Origin: Alphaproteobacteria bacterium | GTDB lineage: Bacteria; Pseudomonadota; Alphaproteobacteria; Rs-D84 | Length of the DNA: 64,000 bases | Direction: 5' to 3' | NCBI GenBank assembly: GCA_017511715.1 | Contig: JAFWJF010000008.1 | Coordinates: forward strand, 86,656 to 150,655 | Shown here: positions 1 through 8,365 of the stretch, piece by piece | Numbering within the stretch: position 1 is the stretch's first letter | Layout: each line of letters begins with the position of its first letter | Made by a program: the position numbers and the translations under genes | The notes under the pieces: generated by a model | Databases searched by the model: none | Seen by the model: the letters and a program-made list of their open reading frames with translations, nothing else | Told to the model about the DNA's origin: nothing

Positions 1-690
1 ACTGTTGAATTAACAACAGTTGATGAATTGATACCTCATATTGACGATATCAAAAAAACATGTATGCGTGAATTGGGTGCTTTATGTCATTTGACCATCG
101 CGCGTGATGAAACAAAGCCGTCTATTCCACGCTTGTCCAATCTTACAGAAGAACAAGCACGCGAAGTATGGGGACAGTTTGATTCTGCGATGTTTGATTT
201 CAAATTGCCTTTGTTTGAAAAAAAGCGTAAAGAATTTTGTTATGCAGGTAAATGGTCTTATTGTGTTGATTTTGGTACTGGAAATATGATCCAATGTTAT
301 GGTTGTGGTTTGGTCCAAAATATCTTTGAAGATTTAGAATCACCGATAAAATCTTGTCCAGTTGGCAAACATTGTCCAAATCCGCATTGTTGGAATAATC
401 ATGCGTTTTTATGTTTTGGTGATATTCCTGGTTTTACGGCACCAAGATTTTCTGAAATCAGAGATAGAATTTGTAAAGACGGTTCGCATTGGTTGAAACC
501 AGAATTTATGAATATCTTTAATCAAAGATTGGATGAAAATAATGTTCATTTTACAGAAAAAGAAATTGATAAAATAGAAAGAAAACTTAATCAAAAACCA
601 TTCAAATATTATAGATATTTGGTTTTAAGATTGCTTACATTTGGAAAATTAAAACAAAAATATACAAAAAAAATTGGAAAAATGGAGTAA
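1..690 (+). CDS. Radical SAM protein, C-terminal part (5' end outside window)
   Basis: The frame is open from base 1, so the gene starts upstream; the TTG at 28 is not a convincing start. The visible part has a Cys-rich stretch (CYGCG, SCPVGKHCPNPHC, then NNHAFLCFGDIP) resembling the auxiliary Fe-S (SPASM-like) tail of radical SAM enzymes found in polysaccharide loci. A basic tail follows. The core CxxxCxxC motif would lie upstream and cannot be seen. The next gene is a fucosyltransferase-like glycosyltransferase four bases away, which supports a role in surface glycan modification. The substrate is unknown. The family call rests on the Cys pattern only. Confidence 0.55.
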   Translation, partial: TVELTTVDELIPHIDDIKKTCMRELGALCHLTIARDETKPSIPRLSNLTEEQAREVWGQFDSAMFDFKLPLFEKKRKEFCYAGKWSYCVDFGTGNMIQCYGCGLVQNIFEDLESPIKSCPVGKHCPNPHCWNNHAFLCFGDIPGFTAPRFSEIRDRICKDGSHWLKPEFMNIFNQRLDENNVHFTEKEIDKIERKLNQKPFKYYRYLVLRLLTFGKLKQKYTKKIGKME

Positions 691-693
691 TAA

Positions 694-1596
694 ATGTGGC
701 AAAAATTAAAACATGCATTTAAACGATTCTATATCAAAAACTCTGTAAAAAGAAACAAAAAACAAGCAATCGTTATGATTGATGGTGGTATTTGTTCGTA
801 AATCCATCAATGGCGCATTGGGGAAGCGTTACGTGCAAAAGGTGTCGATGTCGAATATGATATTTCTTGGTTTGAAGAATATGGCAAAGATATTAATGGT
901 AAATTTGTTAGAAATTTTGATTTGTTAAAAGCTTTCCCACAAATAAATTTTAGAAAGGCAGACAGTGAAAAAATAAGATATTTCAAAAAACATTTTTCGT
1001 ATAATGAAAATATTGATGGGGTGCGCTTTATAAAGGCAAAATTACCAAAATATTTTGGTTGGTATTATCCATCATATTACCAAGATTTATTGCCGTTTAA
1101 GTATACTATTCCTTTATCAGTATTGGACAGCGAAAGTAAAAAAATCGCAAAACAAATAAAATCAGAAAAACATCCTGTTGGTGTTCATGTTCGGCGTGGC
1201 GATATGGCTGTTACACAACATAATTGGGTTGTGTGCCCACCTGAATATTTTGTAAATGCAGTTAAGTTTTTTATGAAGAAATATTCTAATGCTTCGTTTT
1301 ATTTCTTTTCTGATGAACCTGATTGGATTCAGGATAATATATTGCCATTATTAAGCAATATAAAAAATCCAATACATCTGGTTTCGCATAATGGTTCGGA
1401 CAAAGGTTATATGGATTTAGCTTTGTTGTCTTATTGTGAACATTTTGTTCAATCTCAGGGCAGTATGGCCAGATATGCAAACATGTTAAATCATAATAAA
1501 AATAAAATTTTGATTGCACCAGAAAAACCAGGCTCCGCAGAAATCAAAGTTTTACATAATTTATCTGATGTTATACCAAATCAAGTTATTAAATAA
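694..1596 (+). pseudogene. GT11-like alpha-1,2-fucosyltransferase interrupted by one in-frame stop
   Basis: Reading from the ATG at 694 gives a normal glycosyltransferase start, then TAA at 799-801 (codon 36). The same frame continues without another stop to 1596. The stop falls in the conserved N-terminal nucleotide-sugar loop (IDGGICS, stop, IHQWRIG), where a single CAA to TAA change would explain it. Downstream are the GT11 hallmarks: VGVHVRRGD, FYFFSDEPDW and a C-terminal segment ending near KILIAPEKP. GT11 enzymes move fucose from GDP-fucose onto glycans. Without readthrough only a 35-residue peptide is made. An internal start near 922 would lack the donor-binding loop. Recent inactivation, a reversible switch or a base-call error are all possible. 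Confidence 0.65.
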
Positions 1597-1600
1597 TAAA

Positions 1601-1620
1601 GGGGCGTTTGCCCCTTCTTT
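1601..1620. terminator. Rho-independent terminator, bidirectional
   Basis: GGGGC and GCCCC flank a GTTT-type loop, followed by a T-rich tract. It separates the glycan genes on + from the converging phage-tail genes on -. Confidence 0.7.
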
Positions 1621-1924
1621 ATGCTTTTGGATATTTTTCTTTAATTTCAGTAATTTTTTCTATCCATAAATTTGTATTATTTACTTTGTCCCAATAAATC
1701 ATATCTAATTGATCGGGAATTGATGGATATTCAGTTAATCTTTTTTCTGCATAAGTTTTTTCTGGTTCTGCTGGCGCATAACCTTTTTCGTACCAATTTC
1801 CGTTCCATGCTTGTTCAACATCCATTTTAACCATACCGATTGATTTATAAAAATCAGTATTTGTTCCGATTCCAACTGAACATTCTTTTGTTTCTGGGTT
1901 TATAATTTTAGCGTATTTTTTCAT
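1619..1924 (-). CDS. Phage tail-fibre-associated small protein
   Basis: A 101-residue protein with a C-terminal layout common in small phage proteins encoded beside tail fibres: a TYAEKRLTEYPSIPDQLDMIYWD-type segment (about residues 60-82) and a Lys-rich end. Relatives are annotated as tail fibre assembly or DUF4376-like proteins. It lies one base from the end of the tail-fibre-like gene on the same strand, so the two form a unit. No other phage genes are visible in the window. The family call is from pattern memory. Confidence 0.5.
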   Translation of the reverse strand: MKKYAKIINPETKECSVGIGTNTDFYKSIGMVKMDVEQAWNGNWYEKGYAPAEPEKTYAEKRLTEYPSIPDQLDMIYWDKVNNTNLWIEKITEIKEKYPKA

Positions 1925-1925
1925 A

Positions 1926-2876
1926 TTAAACTCCTTTCTTTGGGATAAAATAGGCAGATTTGCTATATCCAGATGATAAACTGCAGGTCAATACTTCATC
2001 TTTTTGGACGGCAAACATAGCAGCCTGTCTTCCGTTACCAGTTGCAGGCTGATAAATTGAATATATGTTGTTTACATAGGTTGCCAAAGAAGATTGATAA
2101 GCAAGATATGCAGATGCTGTATTAGAATACAAAGATAAGAACAAATATCCATCTTTTGGGCATGTATATGTGCCATTAACTGTTGTTGTTATCGCAACTG
2201 TAGCGCTGTTATCTGGTTGTGATAATGCAACAATATTAGTTTTACCTGTTGCTGATATGTTATTCACATCTGTATTGGTTTTGGATGTGCCGAGTGTGGA
2301 TATGTCTGTTGTATGCGTGCCGACTGTGCTTGTCAAAGTGTCCAAAGAATTAGTTAAATTGGTTATAGATGTCCCAAGATTAGTTATATTTGTGCGTATT
2401 GTTGTTATATCGCCTAAATCTTCGATTTGCCCTGTCACAGTATCTATTTCGTCCATAACAGCATTGATGCGTTCCAACAAATTTTGTGCGGTTGGCGCAT
2501 CTGTAAATTCGGCATAAGTTTGGGTAAAATCTGATAAATTAGCCTTGATATCTTTCAACAACTCAAAGAAATAATTCATATCTTGATTAACTGTTGTTGG
2601 ATCAAGCGCGACAGTTGGTTGATAATCGATAAGACGATTAAGTTGTAATTTACGTTCTATGGTTACGATGTCTGTCGATTTAGGTGCGCTTGCAAAATGT
2701 ATATGTCCACCAGTGAATGGAAAATCATTGTTATTTGTTCCTGGAATACAAAAAATACCGTAGCCGGTCGCAGCTGTGCCGTTTATTTTGACGACAATAT
2801 CTGCTTTGGAAAAAAACGGAAATGTAAAATAAAAGTCTTTGTTCCGCCCGTTTCCTATAAATGTATATTTGTTCAT
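1926..2876 (-). CDS. Tail-fibre-like protein
   Basis: A 316-residue protein. The first 120 residues resemble the tail-fibre attachment domain of T7-like and related fibres: an opening FIGNGRNKDFYFTFPF, a strand giving ADIVVKING, and HIHFASAPKSTDIVTIERK. A Thr/Asn/Leu-rich repetitive middle (about 130-215: TNLGTSITNLTNSLDTL) suggests a trimeric coiled or beta-helical shaft. The C-terminal 100 residues, rich in Tyr, Ser and Ala, would be the receptor-binding tip. The start is preceded by AAAAAGGATAAACT. A promoter and two hairpins with T-runs lie just upstream. This could be a prophage or tailocin remnant, or a domesticated adhesin. Confidence 0.6.
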   Translation of the reverse strand: MNKYTFIGNGRNKDFYFTFPFFSKADIVVKINGTAATGYGIFCIPGTNNNDFPFTGGHIHFASAPKSTDIVTIERKLQLNRLIDYQPTVALDPTTVNQDMNYFFELLKDIKANLSDFTQTYAEFTDAPTAQNLLERINAVMDEIDTVTGQIEDLGDITTIRTNITNLGTSITNLTNSLDTLTSTVGTHTTDISTLGTSKTNTDVNNISATGKTNIVALSQPDNSATVAITTTVNGTYTCPKDGYLFLSLYSNTASAYLAYQSSLATYVNNIYSIYQPATGNGRQAAMFAVQKDEVLTCSLSSGYSKSAYFIPKKGV

Positions 2877-2898
2877 AGTTTATCCTTTTTGTTATAAC

Positions 2899-2926
2899 AA
2901 AAAAGCCGCTGCAAAATTGCAACGGC
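2899..2926 (-). terminator. Hairpin with T-run just upstream of the tail-fibre-like gene
   Basis: Arms GCCGCTGCAA (2905-2914) and TTGCAACGGC (2917-2926) pair with one mismatch. On the minus strand a run of T follows. It lies between the promoter at 2968-2996 and the gene start at 2876. Confidence 0.55.
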
Positions 2927-2930
2927 AAAT

Positions 2931-2955
2931 AAAAAAACGACAGGAAAACCTGTCG
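2931..2955 (-). terminator. Perfect 7-bp hairpin with T-run in the tail-fibre leader
   Basis: CGACAGG (2938-2944) pairs with CCTGTCG (2949-2955). On the minus strand seven T follow. It starts within a few bases of the predicted transcription start, so it is an attenuator or a put-like element. Confidence 0.55.
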
Positions 2956-2967
2956 AATCTGTGGTGC

Positions 2968-2996
2968 ATTATATCATATTTTTAACAAAAAAGCAA
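2968..2996 (-). promoter_or_regulatory. Sigma70-type promoter for the tail-fibre-like gene
   Basis: On the minus strand, -35 TTGCTT (2991-2996) and -10 TATAAT (2968-2973) are 17 bp apart. Transcription would begin near 2961 and run straight into two hairpins with T-runs before the coding start. Confidence 0.6.
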
Positions 2997-3001
2997 TAAA
3001 A

Positions 3002-3027
3002 CAAAAACCGCCCTTATGGACGGTTTT
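3002..3027 (-). terminator. Terminator beyond the tRNA-linked element 1
   Basis: AAAACCG and CGGTTTT arms around CCCTTATGG. Read on the minus strand it ends in a T-rich tract. It lies downstream of the initiator tRNA and element 1. Confidence 0.6.
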
Positions 3028-3035
3028 GGAAATCT

Positions 3036-3170
3036 TGGTTGCGGGAGATGGAATTCGCGAAAATACAATTTTCGCGGCAACTGCGGATTTTTGCCGTTGG
3101 CAAACCGGCATACTACCGTCTGCCTAATCCTTGTTGTGAACCACCTTGTCTAGTTGATTCAAATCTCAAA
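3036..3170 (-). repeat. tRNA-linked element 1 (copies of tRNA-fMet 3' parts)
   Basis: The element lies downstream of tRNA-fMet and its terminator. Its far end (3036-3052) is an exact 17-base direct copy of the tRNA 3' end including CCA. At 3137-3145 is a 9-base copy of the T-arm 5' half (TGAACCACC on +). At 3158-3165 TTCAAATC is an inverted copy of the T-loop region. Between the T-arm halves is an insert with a perfect 9-bp hairpin (3056-3064 with 3068-3076) and the 11-mer GGCAAACCGGC (3099-3109), also found in element 2. The outer copies can pair, giving a folded RNA ending in CCA. Function unknown. Confidence 0.55.
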
Positions 3171-3182
3171 ATAAATTAAACA

Positions 3183-3210
3183 AAAAATACACCACTGGGG
3201 TGTATTTTTT
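3183..3210 (-). terminator. tRNA-fMet terminator
   Basis: AATACACC and GGGTGTATT arms flanked by A-run and T-run, seven bases past the tRNA 3' end. It is symmetric and could work in both directions. Confidence 0.75.
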
Positions 3211-3217
3211 ATTTAAC

Positions 3218-3294
<77 letters not shown>

Positions 3295-3306
3295 ATAAGC
3301 ATGATT

Positions 3307-3334
3307 ATTATATATCTTTAATCCTGTGTGTCAA
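3307..3334 (-). promoter_or_regulatory. Promoter of initiator tRNA
   Basis: On the minus strand a consensus TTGACA (3329-3334) and TATAAT (3307-3312) are 16 bp apart, 12 bases before the tRNA. Confidence 0.85.
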
Positions 3335-3368
3335 ACAAAAAACGCATTTAGTCTTATTTTTGTGGTGC

Positions 3369-3397
3369 TTGCATTGTGATTTTTTTACTGCTAGAAT
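3369..3397 (+). promoter_or_regulatory. Promoter of the lipid A operon
   Basis: TTGCAT, 17 bp, TAGAAT. Divergent from the tRNA-fMet promoter, with the first gene starting 20 bases after the -10. Confidence 0.7.
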
Positions 3398-3416
3398 TTT
3401 CTGAAAGGTACATAGG

Positions 3417-4160
3417 ATGAAAAAAGCACTTAAAAAAAGATTAAGACGTTTTTTTAGATTCTTTTATGGATGGGGCGTGATTCAATGGATTTTGGCCGTC
3501 GTTTATTATGTCCTTATATGGTTTGTGTATTTTACATCAAAAAAAGATATTAAAGGTTTGGAAATTTTACGCAAATATGCACAAAAACCCGCTATTTTTG
3601 TGTTTTGGCATGGGCGAACAATGATGCTGTCCCCGGTAATCGCGCTAAATCGTGTGCATGGGTATGCTATTGCAGACAGCAAAAAAGACGGTCGTGCGAT
3701 TGCTAAAATGGAGAAATTGTTTGGTCTTCGGACTATTTATGGTTCGTCTGATGGGGGCGGTGTAAATGTTCTGAAACGCGGTATAAGCGTTCTGAATAAA
3801 GGTAAATATTGTTTGGCTTTGTCGCCGGATGGCCCAAATGGTCCGTCTATGCGGTTTCATGATGGGGCGCTGTATTTTGCCAAGATGACTGGTGCGCCTA
3901 TTATTCCGGTTTGTTATTCGTCTTCGCGTCCTTGGTTCCAAAACCGATGGGACAGATATTTATTGACTAAACCTTTTTCGATTATTGCAGGGACAGTTGG
4001 CGAACCTATATTTATTGATCGCCGCACAAAAACAGAAGATTTCGAGAAAATTCGTAAAAACCTGGAAGATATTATGGTTAAACAGGCTTATGATTTGGAC
4101 AAAAGGTTTACTGATTTTAGGGTAGAGCAAGACTTAACACCTGAAAATTTCAAGCAGTAA
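3417..4160 (+). CDS. Lysophospholipid/lipid A-type acyltransferase, DUF374 family
   Basis: A 247-residue membrane-anchored acyltransferase. A basic N-terminus precedes a hydrophobic segment (about residues 17-40). The DUF374/LPLAT motifs follow: FWHGR near 65, a DSKKDGRAIAKM stretch, then LALSPDGPNGPSM near 140, with conserved PIIPVCYSSSRPW. In Alphaproteobacteria this family usually sits beside lpxK or kdtA and is thought to act on lipid A or envelope lipids. It is the first gene of an operon with lpxK (9-base gap), lpxC and a lipoprotein. The exact acyl acceptor cannot be read from sequence. Confidence 0.75.
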   Translation: MKKALKKRLRRFFRFFYGWGVIQWILAVVYYVLIWFVYFTSKKDIKGLEILRKYAQKPAIFVFWHGRTMMLSPVIALNRVHGYAIADSKKDGRAIAKMEKLFGLRTIYGSSDGGGVNVLKRGISVLNKGKYCLALSPDGPNGPSMRFHDGALYFAKMTGAPIIPVCYSSSRPWFQNRWDRYLLTKPFSIIAGTVGEPIFIDRRTKTEDFEKIRKNLEDIMVKQAYDLDKRFTDFRVEQDLTPENFKQ

Positions 4161-4169
4161 GGGCATTTC

Positions 4170-5096
4170 ATGAAAACACCAAAATGGTTCTTGAAAAGAA
4201 ATGTTATAGCGTGGGCTTTGACGCCGCTGTCGTTGTTTTACCTGATGGGCAGCAAATTTGTTTTCAATATGCGCAAAAAGCGTGAATATATATCGCGCCG
4301 CCCGATAATTTGTTTCGGAAATATTTTGTCTGGTGGCGTTGGCAAAACACCAATAGTTCGTAATGTCGCAAAATACTTTGATGCGCCGGTGGTTATGCGC
4401 GGATATAAAAAGTCAAAAGAAACAGCAGGTATAGGGGACGAAGCAAAGATGTTGTCAAATGATAATATCTTGGTGCATGTTGGAAATCGGAAAAGCAATT
4501 TGATTTTATTAAACAAACAAAAATCAAATACACCGATTATAATGGATGACGGTTTTCAGAATTCCGCTATAAAAAAAGATATATCTGTGTTGGTGTTCGA
4601 TGAAGCCATTGGTTTTGGAAATGGTTTTTTGTTGCCGGCTGGACCTTTGCGCGAGAAAAAAAATGCGCTATTGCGCGCTGATGCAATAATAGTTATTAAA
4701 AGAAAACACGCACAACCTGATTTTTCTTTGCCTATAAATATACCGGTGTTTTATGCAAAAAATACTGAAGTGTGTCCGTATGATAAAAATACATCAGTGA
4801 TTGCTTTCGCTGGTATCGGGTATCCTGAAAAGTTCTTTGATAATGTCCCGTGCAAAATAGTTGAAAAGATTCCTTTCCCAGACCATTATCAATATGGCGA
4901 TGAAGATATAAAAAAACTTATAGATTTGGCAAAAAAGAAAAACGCAAAATTGTTAACAACTGAAAAAGATTGGGTGCGTTTGCCAAAATGGGCACAGAAA
5001 GAAATAAAGTTTTCTGCATTGCAAACAGAAATAGAAAGTAAGTTTTATGATTGGTTAAAAGGAAAGGTAAATGAAATCAATAGCAAAAAAAATTAA
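4170..5096 (+). CDS. lpxK: Tetraacyldisaccharide 4'-kinase LpxK
   Basis: LpxK phosphorylates the 4' position of the lipid A disaccharide at the inner membrane. The 308-residue protein has an N-terminal membrane-associating helix (ALTPLSLFYLMGSKFVF), a variant Walker-type loop NILSGGVGKTPIVR near residue 52, and the family motifs DDGFQN (about 127), PAGPLREKK (about 150) and TTEKDWVRLP near 272. The length is normal. It overlaps lpxC by 26 bases in another frame, which suggests translational coupling. It lies in a lipid A operon without lpxA/B/D. Confidence 0.92.
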   Translation: MKTPKWFLKRNVIAWALTPLSLFYLMGSKFVFNMRKKREYISRRPIICFGNILSGGVGKTPIVRNVAKYFDAPVVMRGYKKSKETAGIGDEAKMLSNDNILVHVGNRKSNLILLNKQKSNTPIIMDDGFQNSAIKKDISVLVFDEAIGFGNGFLLPAGPLREKKNALLRADAIIVIKRKHAQPDFSLPINIPVFYAKNTEVCPYDKNTSVIAFAGIGYPEKFFDNVPCKIVEKIPFPDHYQYGDEDIKKLIDLAKKKNAKLLTTEKDWVRLPKWAQKEIKFSALQTEIESKFYDWLKGKVNEINSKKN

Positions 5097-6006
5097 ATTA
5101 TCTGGGGTCGGAATTCATTCTGGATTGCCAGTGAATATGGTTGTAAAACCATCAAGCAAGCCTGGTATTTTCTTTAGAAGAACAGATATTAAAAATTCAG
5201 ATTTAATACCTGCGCATTTTGATAATGTTGGCGAAACGCTGATGCGTAATACCACAATCGGTGATAAAAATGGCGCACATGTGCAGACCATTGAACATTT
5301 GATGGCTGCGCTGTTTGTGTCGGGTATAGATTCTGCGGTTATAGAAATAGATGGCGCAGAAACCCCAATCTTGGACGGTAGTGCATATGATTTTATAAAC
5401 GCTTTTGCAGATATCGCAACAAACCAATCTGGGATAAAAAAGATAATTGTTAAAAAGCCGATAGTTGCATATCGCAATGAATTAGTTAAAACAATGCCTT
5501 TTTGGAAAAGATTGAAAACAATAATTCTTAATCATACAATTTGGCGGCATGGTAACGGTTATGTAAAATTATCGCCAAACGAAAACGGTTTGTTAATAGA
5601 TGCAACATTAGTTTACAAGGATAAAATTATTGGAACTCAATCATATTCTTGTTTGCTGGACGGAAGTAAAAAATCTGTTGATAAATTCATCAAAGATATT
5701 TCCAAATCGCGCACTTTTGGAAAATATTCTGAATGGGAATATCTAAAAGCCCATGGTATGGGGCGCGGTGCAAATGAAAATAATGTAATTGCATTAAACG
5801 ATACAGGGGATGGAACTCTTAATAAATTATATTGTCCAGATGAATTTGTGCGCCATAAAATCATAGATGCCGTCGGAGATATGTTTACAAGTGGTGGTTT
5901 TATATATGGGCATTTGGAATCTTACAAAGGATCGCATGCGTTGAATAACTTGGTGTTGCGAAAATTATTTAGTGATGAATCTAATTATGAAATTGTTGAA
6001 AAATAA
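5071..6006 (+). CDS. lpxC: UDP-3-O-acyl-N-acetylglucosamine deacetylase LpxC
   Basis: Catalyses the committed step of lipid A synthesis, a zinc-dependent deacetylation. The 311-residue protein shows the zinc ligands in TIEHLMAAL (His near residue 75) and HKIIDAVGD (His/Asp near 265-269), and the catalytic His in GSHALNN near 290. GVGIHSG opens the N-terminal domain. The ATG sits inside the lpxK 3' end, after AAAGGAAAGG. A segment around residues 140-165 (KTMPFWKRLKTIILNHTIWR) is longer than I expect for the family. Confidence 0.93.
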   Translation: MKSIAKKIKLSGVGIHSGLPVNMVVKPSSKPGIFFRRTDIKNSDLIPAHFDNVGETLMRNTTIGDKNGAHVQTIEHLMAALFVSGIDSAVIEIDGAETPILDGSAYDFINAFADIATNQSGIKKIIVKKPIVAYRNELVKTMPFWKRLKTIILNHTIWRHGNGYVKLSPNENGLLIDATLVYKDKIIGTQSYSCLLDGSKKSVDKFIKDISKSRTFGKYSEWEYLKAHGMGRGANENNVIALNDTGDGTLNKLYCPDEFVRHKIIDAVGDMFTSGGFIYGHLESYKGSHALNNLVLRKLFSDESNYEIVEK

Positions 6007-6017
6007 AGGGGGAAGTT

Positions 6018-6332
6018 ATGAAAAAATTTTTAACATGGTCTTTTTTGTTTGTGTTGGCATCGTGTGCAACATCCACTGATGCAGGAACAGGCTTAATCAG
6101 ATTAGACAATGAACCAAAAAATTGTGAATTTTTATATACTATGAATTCCAGCGCAACCAGTTATAAATTAGCAGATGCTTATAATTATCTTGAAAAAACC
6201 ATATTGGAACAAGAAAAAATAGGCGATTCTTATTACGTAGTAAGCCAAAACACTGTTGAAAATCCTGATGCTGTTTTTGGCCCGAAAAACACATTTAAGT
6301 TCAAGGTAAAAGTTTATAATTGCCAAAAATAA
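6018..6332 (+). CDS. Small lipoprotein, unknown function
   Basis: A 104-residue protein with a lipoprotein signal: basic MKKF, a hydrophobic core and the lipobox VLASC with Cys at residue 15. The mature part has no motif I recognise. It is the last gene of the lipid A operon, 11 bases after lpxC, with AAAGGGGGAAG as ribosome site and a strong terminator after it. An envelope location follows from the lipobox; the role is unknown. Confidence 0.7.
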   Translation: MKKFLTWSFLFVLASCATSTDAGTGLIRLDNEPKNCEFLYTMNSSATSYKLADAYNYLEKTILEQEKIGDSYYVVSQNTVENPDAVFGPKNTFKFKVKVYNCQK

Positions 6333-6333
6333 T

Positions 6334-6359
6334 AAAAAGTCGTTTTTTACGACTTTTTT
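6334..6359 (+). terminator. Terminator of the lipid A operon
   Basis: AAAGTCGT / ACGACTTT hairpin followed by TTTTTT, two bases after the lipoprotein stop. Confidence 0.85.
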
Positions 6360-6422
6360 AGTATAAATTTCGGCTTTATTTTTTCAAGGCATTTGTGCTA
6401 TAATGCTTACAAAGAGAGAGAA

Positions 6423-7673
6423 TTGATAAAACAAGTAATAACTGTTCGTCATAAAAAATTTGCAACAGGACTGTTTTGGCAGCCCATGGGTGTTGGTAGC
6501 AATGCACGCAATTCTGCAAAACAGTTGGTAAAAACTTCAGATAAAAAATACGATTTCTTCACAGAGTATCGGTCAATGGTTGGTTTGGCATCTGCGCGGG
6601 ATGGGGCGCATTCTGGAATGCCAAGTGCTGCGGCTCAGATTGTAGATTATTTGTCTGAATTTATATCGTTTTTGGCTGTATTTAGTGTTGATGGATATTT
6701 TTATTTGGTTGCGGTAAGAAATGGAATAATTATTCGCGATATTTTGATTGAAAATGAAGAAGAAGCGCGAAAAGCTTTCACAGAACTGTCATCTATACCA
6801 GATTGGGGTGTTTTGATTGCGCCTTCGTCATGGGGAATACCAAAATCTCAAGAAAAAAGTATTTATGATTTGGTTGGAAACACTAATGTTGCGAAATTGC
6901 GACAAATAGGTTTGACGAAAAGTTTATTGCCTGCGATTTTAGGTGCAATTTTATTTATTTTGTTCGGTATGTATGTTTTGACCAGTCCTGTAAAAACAAC
7001 ATCTAATCGTGGCGCAAAGTTGAATACAGAATTGGCAAACGAATACAGAAGACAAATTGAATTGAAAAAACAGGAGGCCTTAGAAAAAAGATTGGCACAA
7101 GCATCTGCAGAGCAGTCTTTCCGATATCCTTATGATAATTTGCCGGGTGTTTATGAACGTGCAAATTTGTGTTATAAAGCAATTGCTTTCGTAATGCAAC
7201 CTATTGCAGGGTGGAATCAAACTTTGGCTAAATGTGATGGGGAATATGTGTCTGCAACATTTAGACGCGATTTTGGAACGCTGAACGATTTTTATGAAAT
7301 TGGGGGCGAATTGATGCCGGGTGCGATTGTGCAGCAAACATCAGAAGACGAAGTTATTGTTCGTGTTAAATTGCCAGCATTAGAAACGCACTCTTCATTG
7401 GATGAACGCGATTCTGCAACTGTTGCGCGTGATGTCGCCAGTATTTTTCAGCAAATAAATACACGGGCGGATATAAACAATGTTACGGATACAATTATGA
7501 ACAACGGTGTTGCAGAAACAATAAATGTCACAGAAGTTGCTGTGTCTTCTAAACTGATGCCGGCAGAGTTTATGTATGCTTTCAATGATTTCCAAGGTGT
7601 TTATATGTCATCTGTATCGTGGCGCGCAAATACAAGACTTTGGAATTATGAAGTTCTTATTTATACAAAATAA
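6423..7673 (+). CDS. pilO: Type IVb pilus accessory protein PilO (R64 type)
   Basis: Similar to PilO of the R64-like thin pilus system, an inner-membrane assembly protein. The N-terminal cytoplasmic part carries the family features GLFWQPMG, GLASARDGAHSGMPSAAAQ and a Trp-rich WGVLIAPSSWGIP. One membrane helix (LLPAILGAILFILFGMYVL, about residues 172-190) and a periplasmic domain with coiled-coil character follow. I chose the TTG at 6423 after AAAGAGAGAGA because the upstream ATG at 6393 lies in the likely -10 box TATAAT (6399-6404). First of pilO-P-Q-R, the same order as in R64. Confidence 0.75.
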   Translation: MIKQVITVRHKKFATGLFWQPMGVGSNARNSAKQLVKTSDKKYDFFTEYRSMVGLASARDGAHSGMPSAAAQIVDYLSEFISFLAVFSVDGYFYLVAVRNGIIIRDILIENEEEARKAFTELSSIPDWGVLIAPSSWGIPKSQEKSIYDLVGNTNVAKLRQIGLTKSLLPAILGAILFILFGMYVLTSPVKTTSNRGAKLNTELANEYRRQIELKKQEALEKRLAQASAEQSFRYPYDNLPGVYERANLCYKAIAFVMQPIAGWNQTLAKCDGEYVSATFRRDFGTLNDFYEIGGELMPGAIVQQTSEDEVIVRVKLPALETHSSLDERDSATVARDVASIFQQINTRADINNVTDTIMNNGVAETINVTEVAVSSKLMPAEFMYAFNDFQGVYMSSVSWRANTRLWNYEVLIYTK

Positions 7674-7685
7674 AAGGGCGAAAAA

Positions 7686-8363
7686 ATGTTGAAAAAATTA
7701 AATGTAATGATGTTTCTTTCTTTGTTTGTAATCGGTATGAGTATGAATGCATACGCATATGATGATTTCGATGTCGAAGAAGAAGTTGTTGTAGAAGAAA
7801 GTGTATCCGATGCGGATTTGGCAGATCAAATGTCTGCAAATGCATTGTTAAGTTATAATGAAAGTGGTTCTTTGTTCGAAAAGATAACCGTGTTGGAACA
7901 AGAAAAAGTTGTCGCCCAACTTGAAAAAGAACGCGCGCAACTTGATTTAGATTTGGAAAGATTAAATGCAGAAAAAATTAAATTGCAAATGGAACTTGAT
8001 ACGCTTTCCGGGCGCGCAGAACAACAACAACATGAATTGGAAGCGGCCAAGGCACAACTTGATATCCAAACCGAAAAGTTAAAACGTCAAATGGACAGTC
8101 TTGATGCGCAACCGGCAACAACAGTGGTAAAAGAACCGCAAAAACAAGAAGAAAGCGATGTAAGCAAAAAATATAAACTTATAAATGTTGTTGGAATCGG
8201 AAATCAATTACAGGCAACTTTGGAAGAAGTTGCGACCGGTCAAAATAAACGCATTGCGGTTGGTAAAGAACTTGATGGATATATCGTTAAATCTATATCT
8301 TTGAATGACGGTATTGTGTTTGAGAAAGACGGAGAAACAGAAAGTTTGAATATCGGAAAGTAA
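7686..8363 (+). CDS. pilP: Type IVb pilus protein PilP-like
   Basis: A 225-residue periplasmic protein with a signal peptide ending MNAYA near residue 22, an acidic stretch (DDFDVEEEVVVEE), then a long coiled coil of about 70 residues rich in Glu, Lys and Gln (ERAQLDLDLERLNAEK). The C-terminal 60 residues (KLINVVGIGNQLQATLEE to the end) form a compact beta domain like the homology region of PilP/GspC proteins. It lies between pilO and the pilus ATPase with gaps of 12 and 2 bases. It probably links the inner-membrane platform with the secretin. Position and architecture support the name more than motifs do. Confidence 0.65.
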   Translation: MLKKLNVMMFLSLFVIGMSMNAYAYDDFDVEEEVVVEESVSDADLADQMSANALLSYNESGSLFEKITVLEQEKVVAQLEKERAQLDLDLERLNAEKIKLQMELDTLSGRAEQQQHELEAAKAQLDIQTEKLKRQMDSLDAQPATTVVKEPQKQEESDVSKKYKLINVVGIGNQLQATLEEVATGQNKRIAVGKELDGYIVKSISLNDGIVFEKDGETESLNIGK

Positions 8364-8365
8364 TA

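Noticed and set aside
6393-6422. ATG at 6393 as pilO start
   Set aside because: It overlaps the likely -10 box TATAAT and the added residues do not match the family; TTG at 6423 follows a purine-rich ribosome site.
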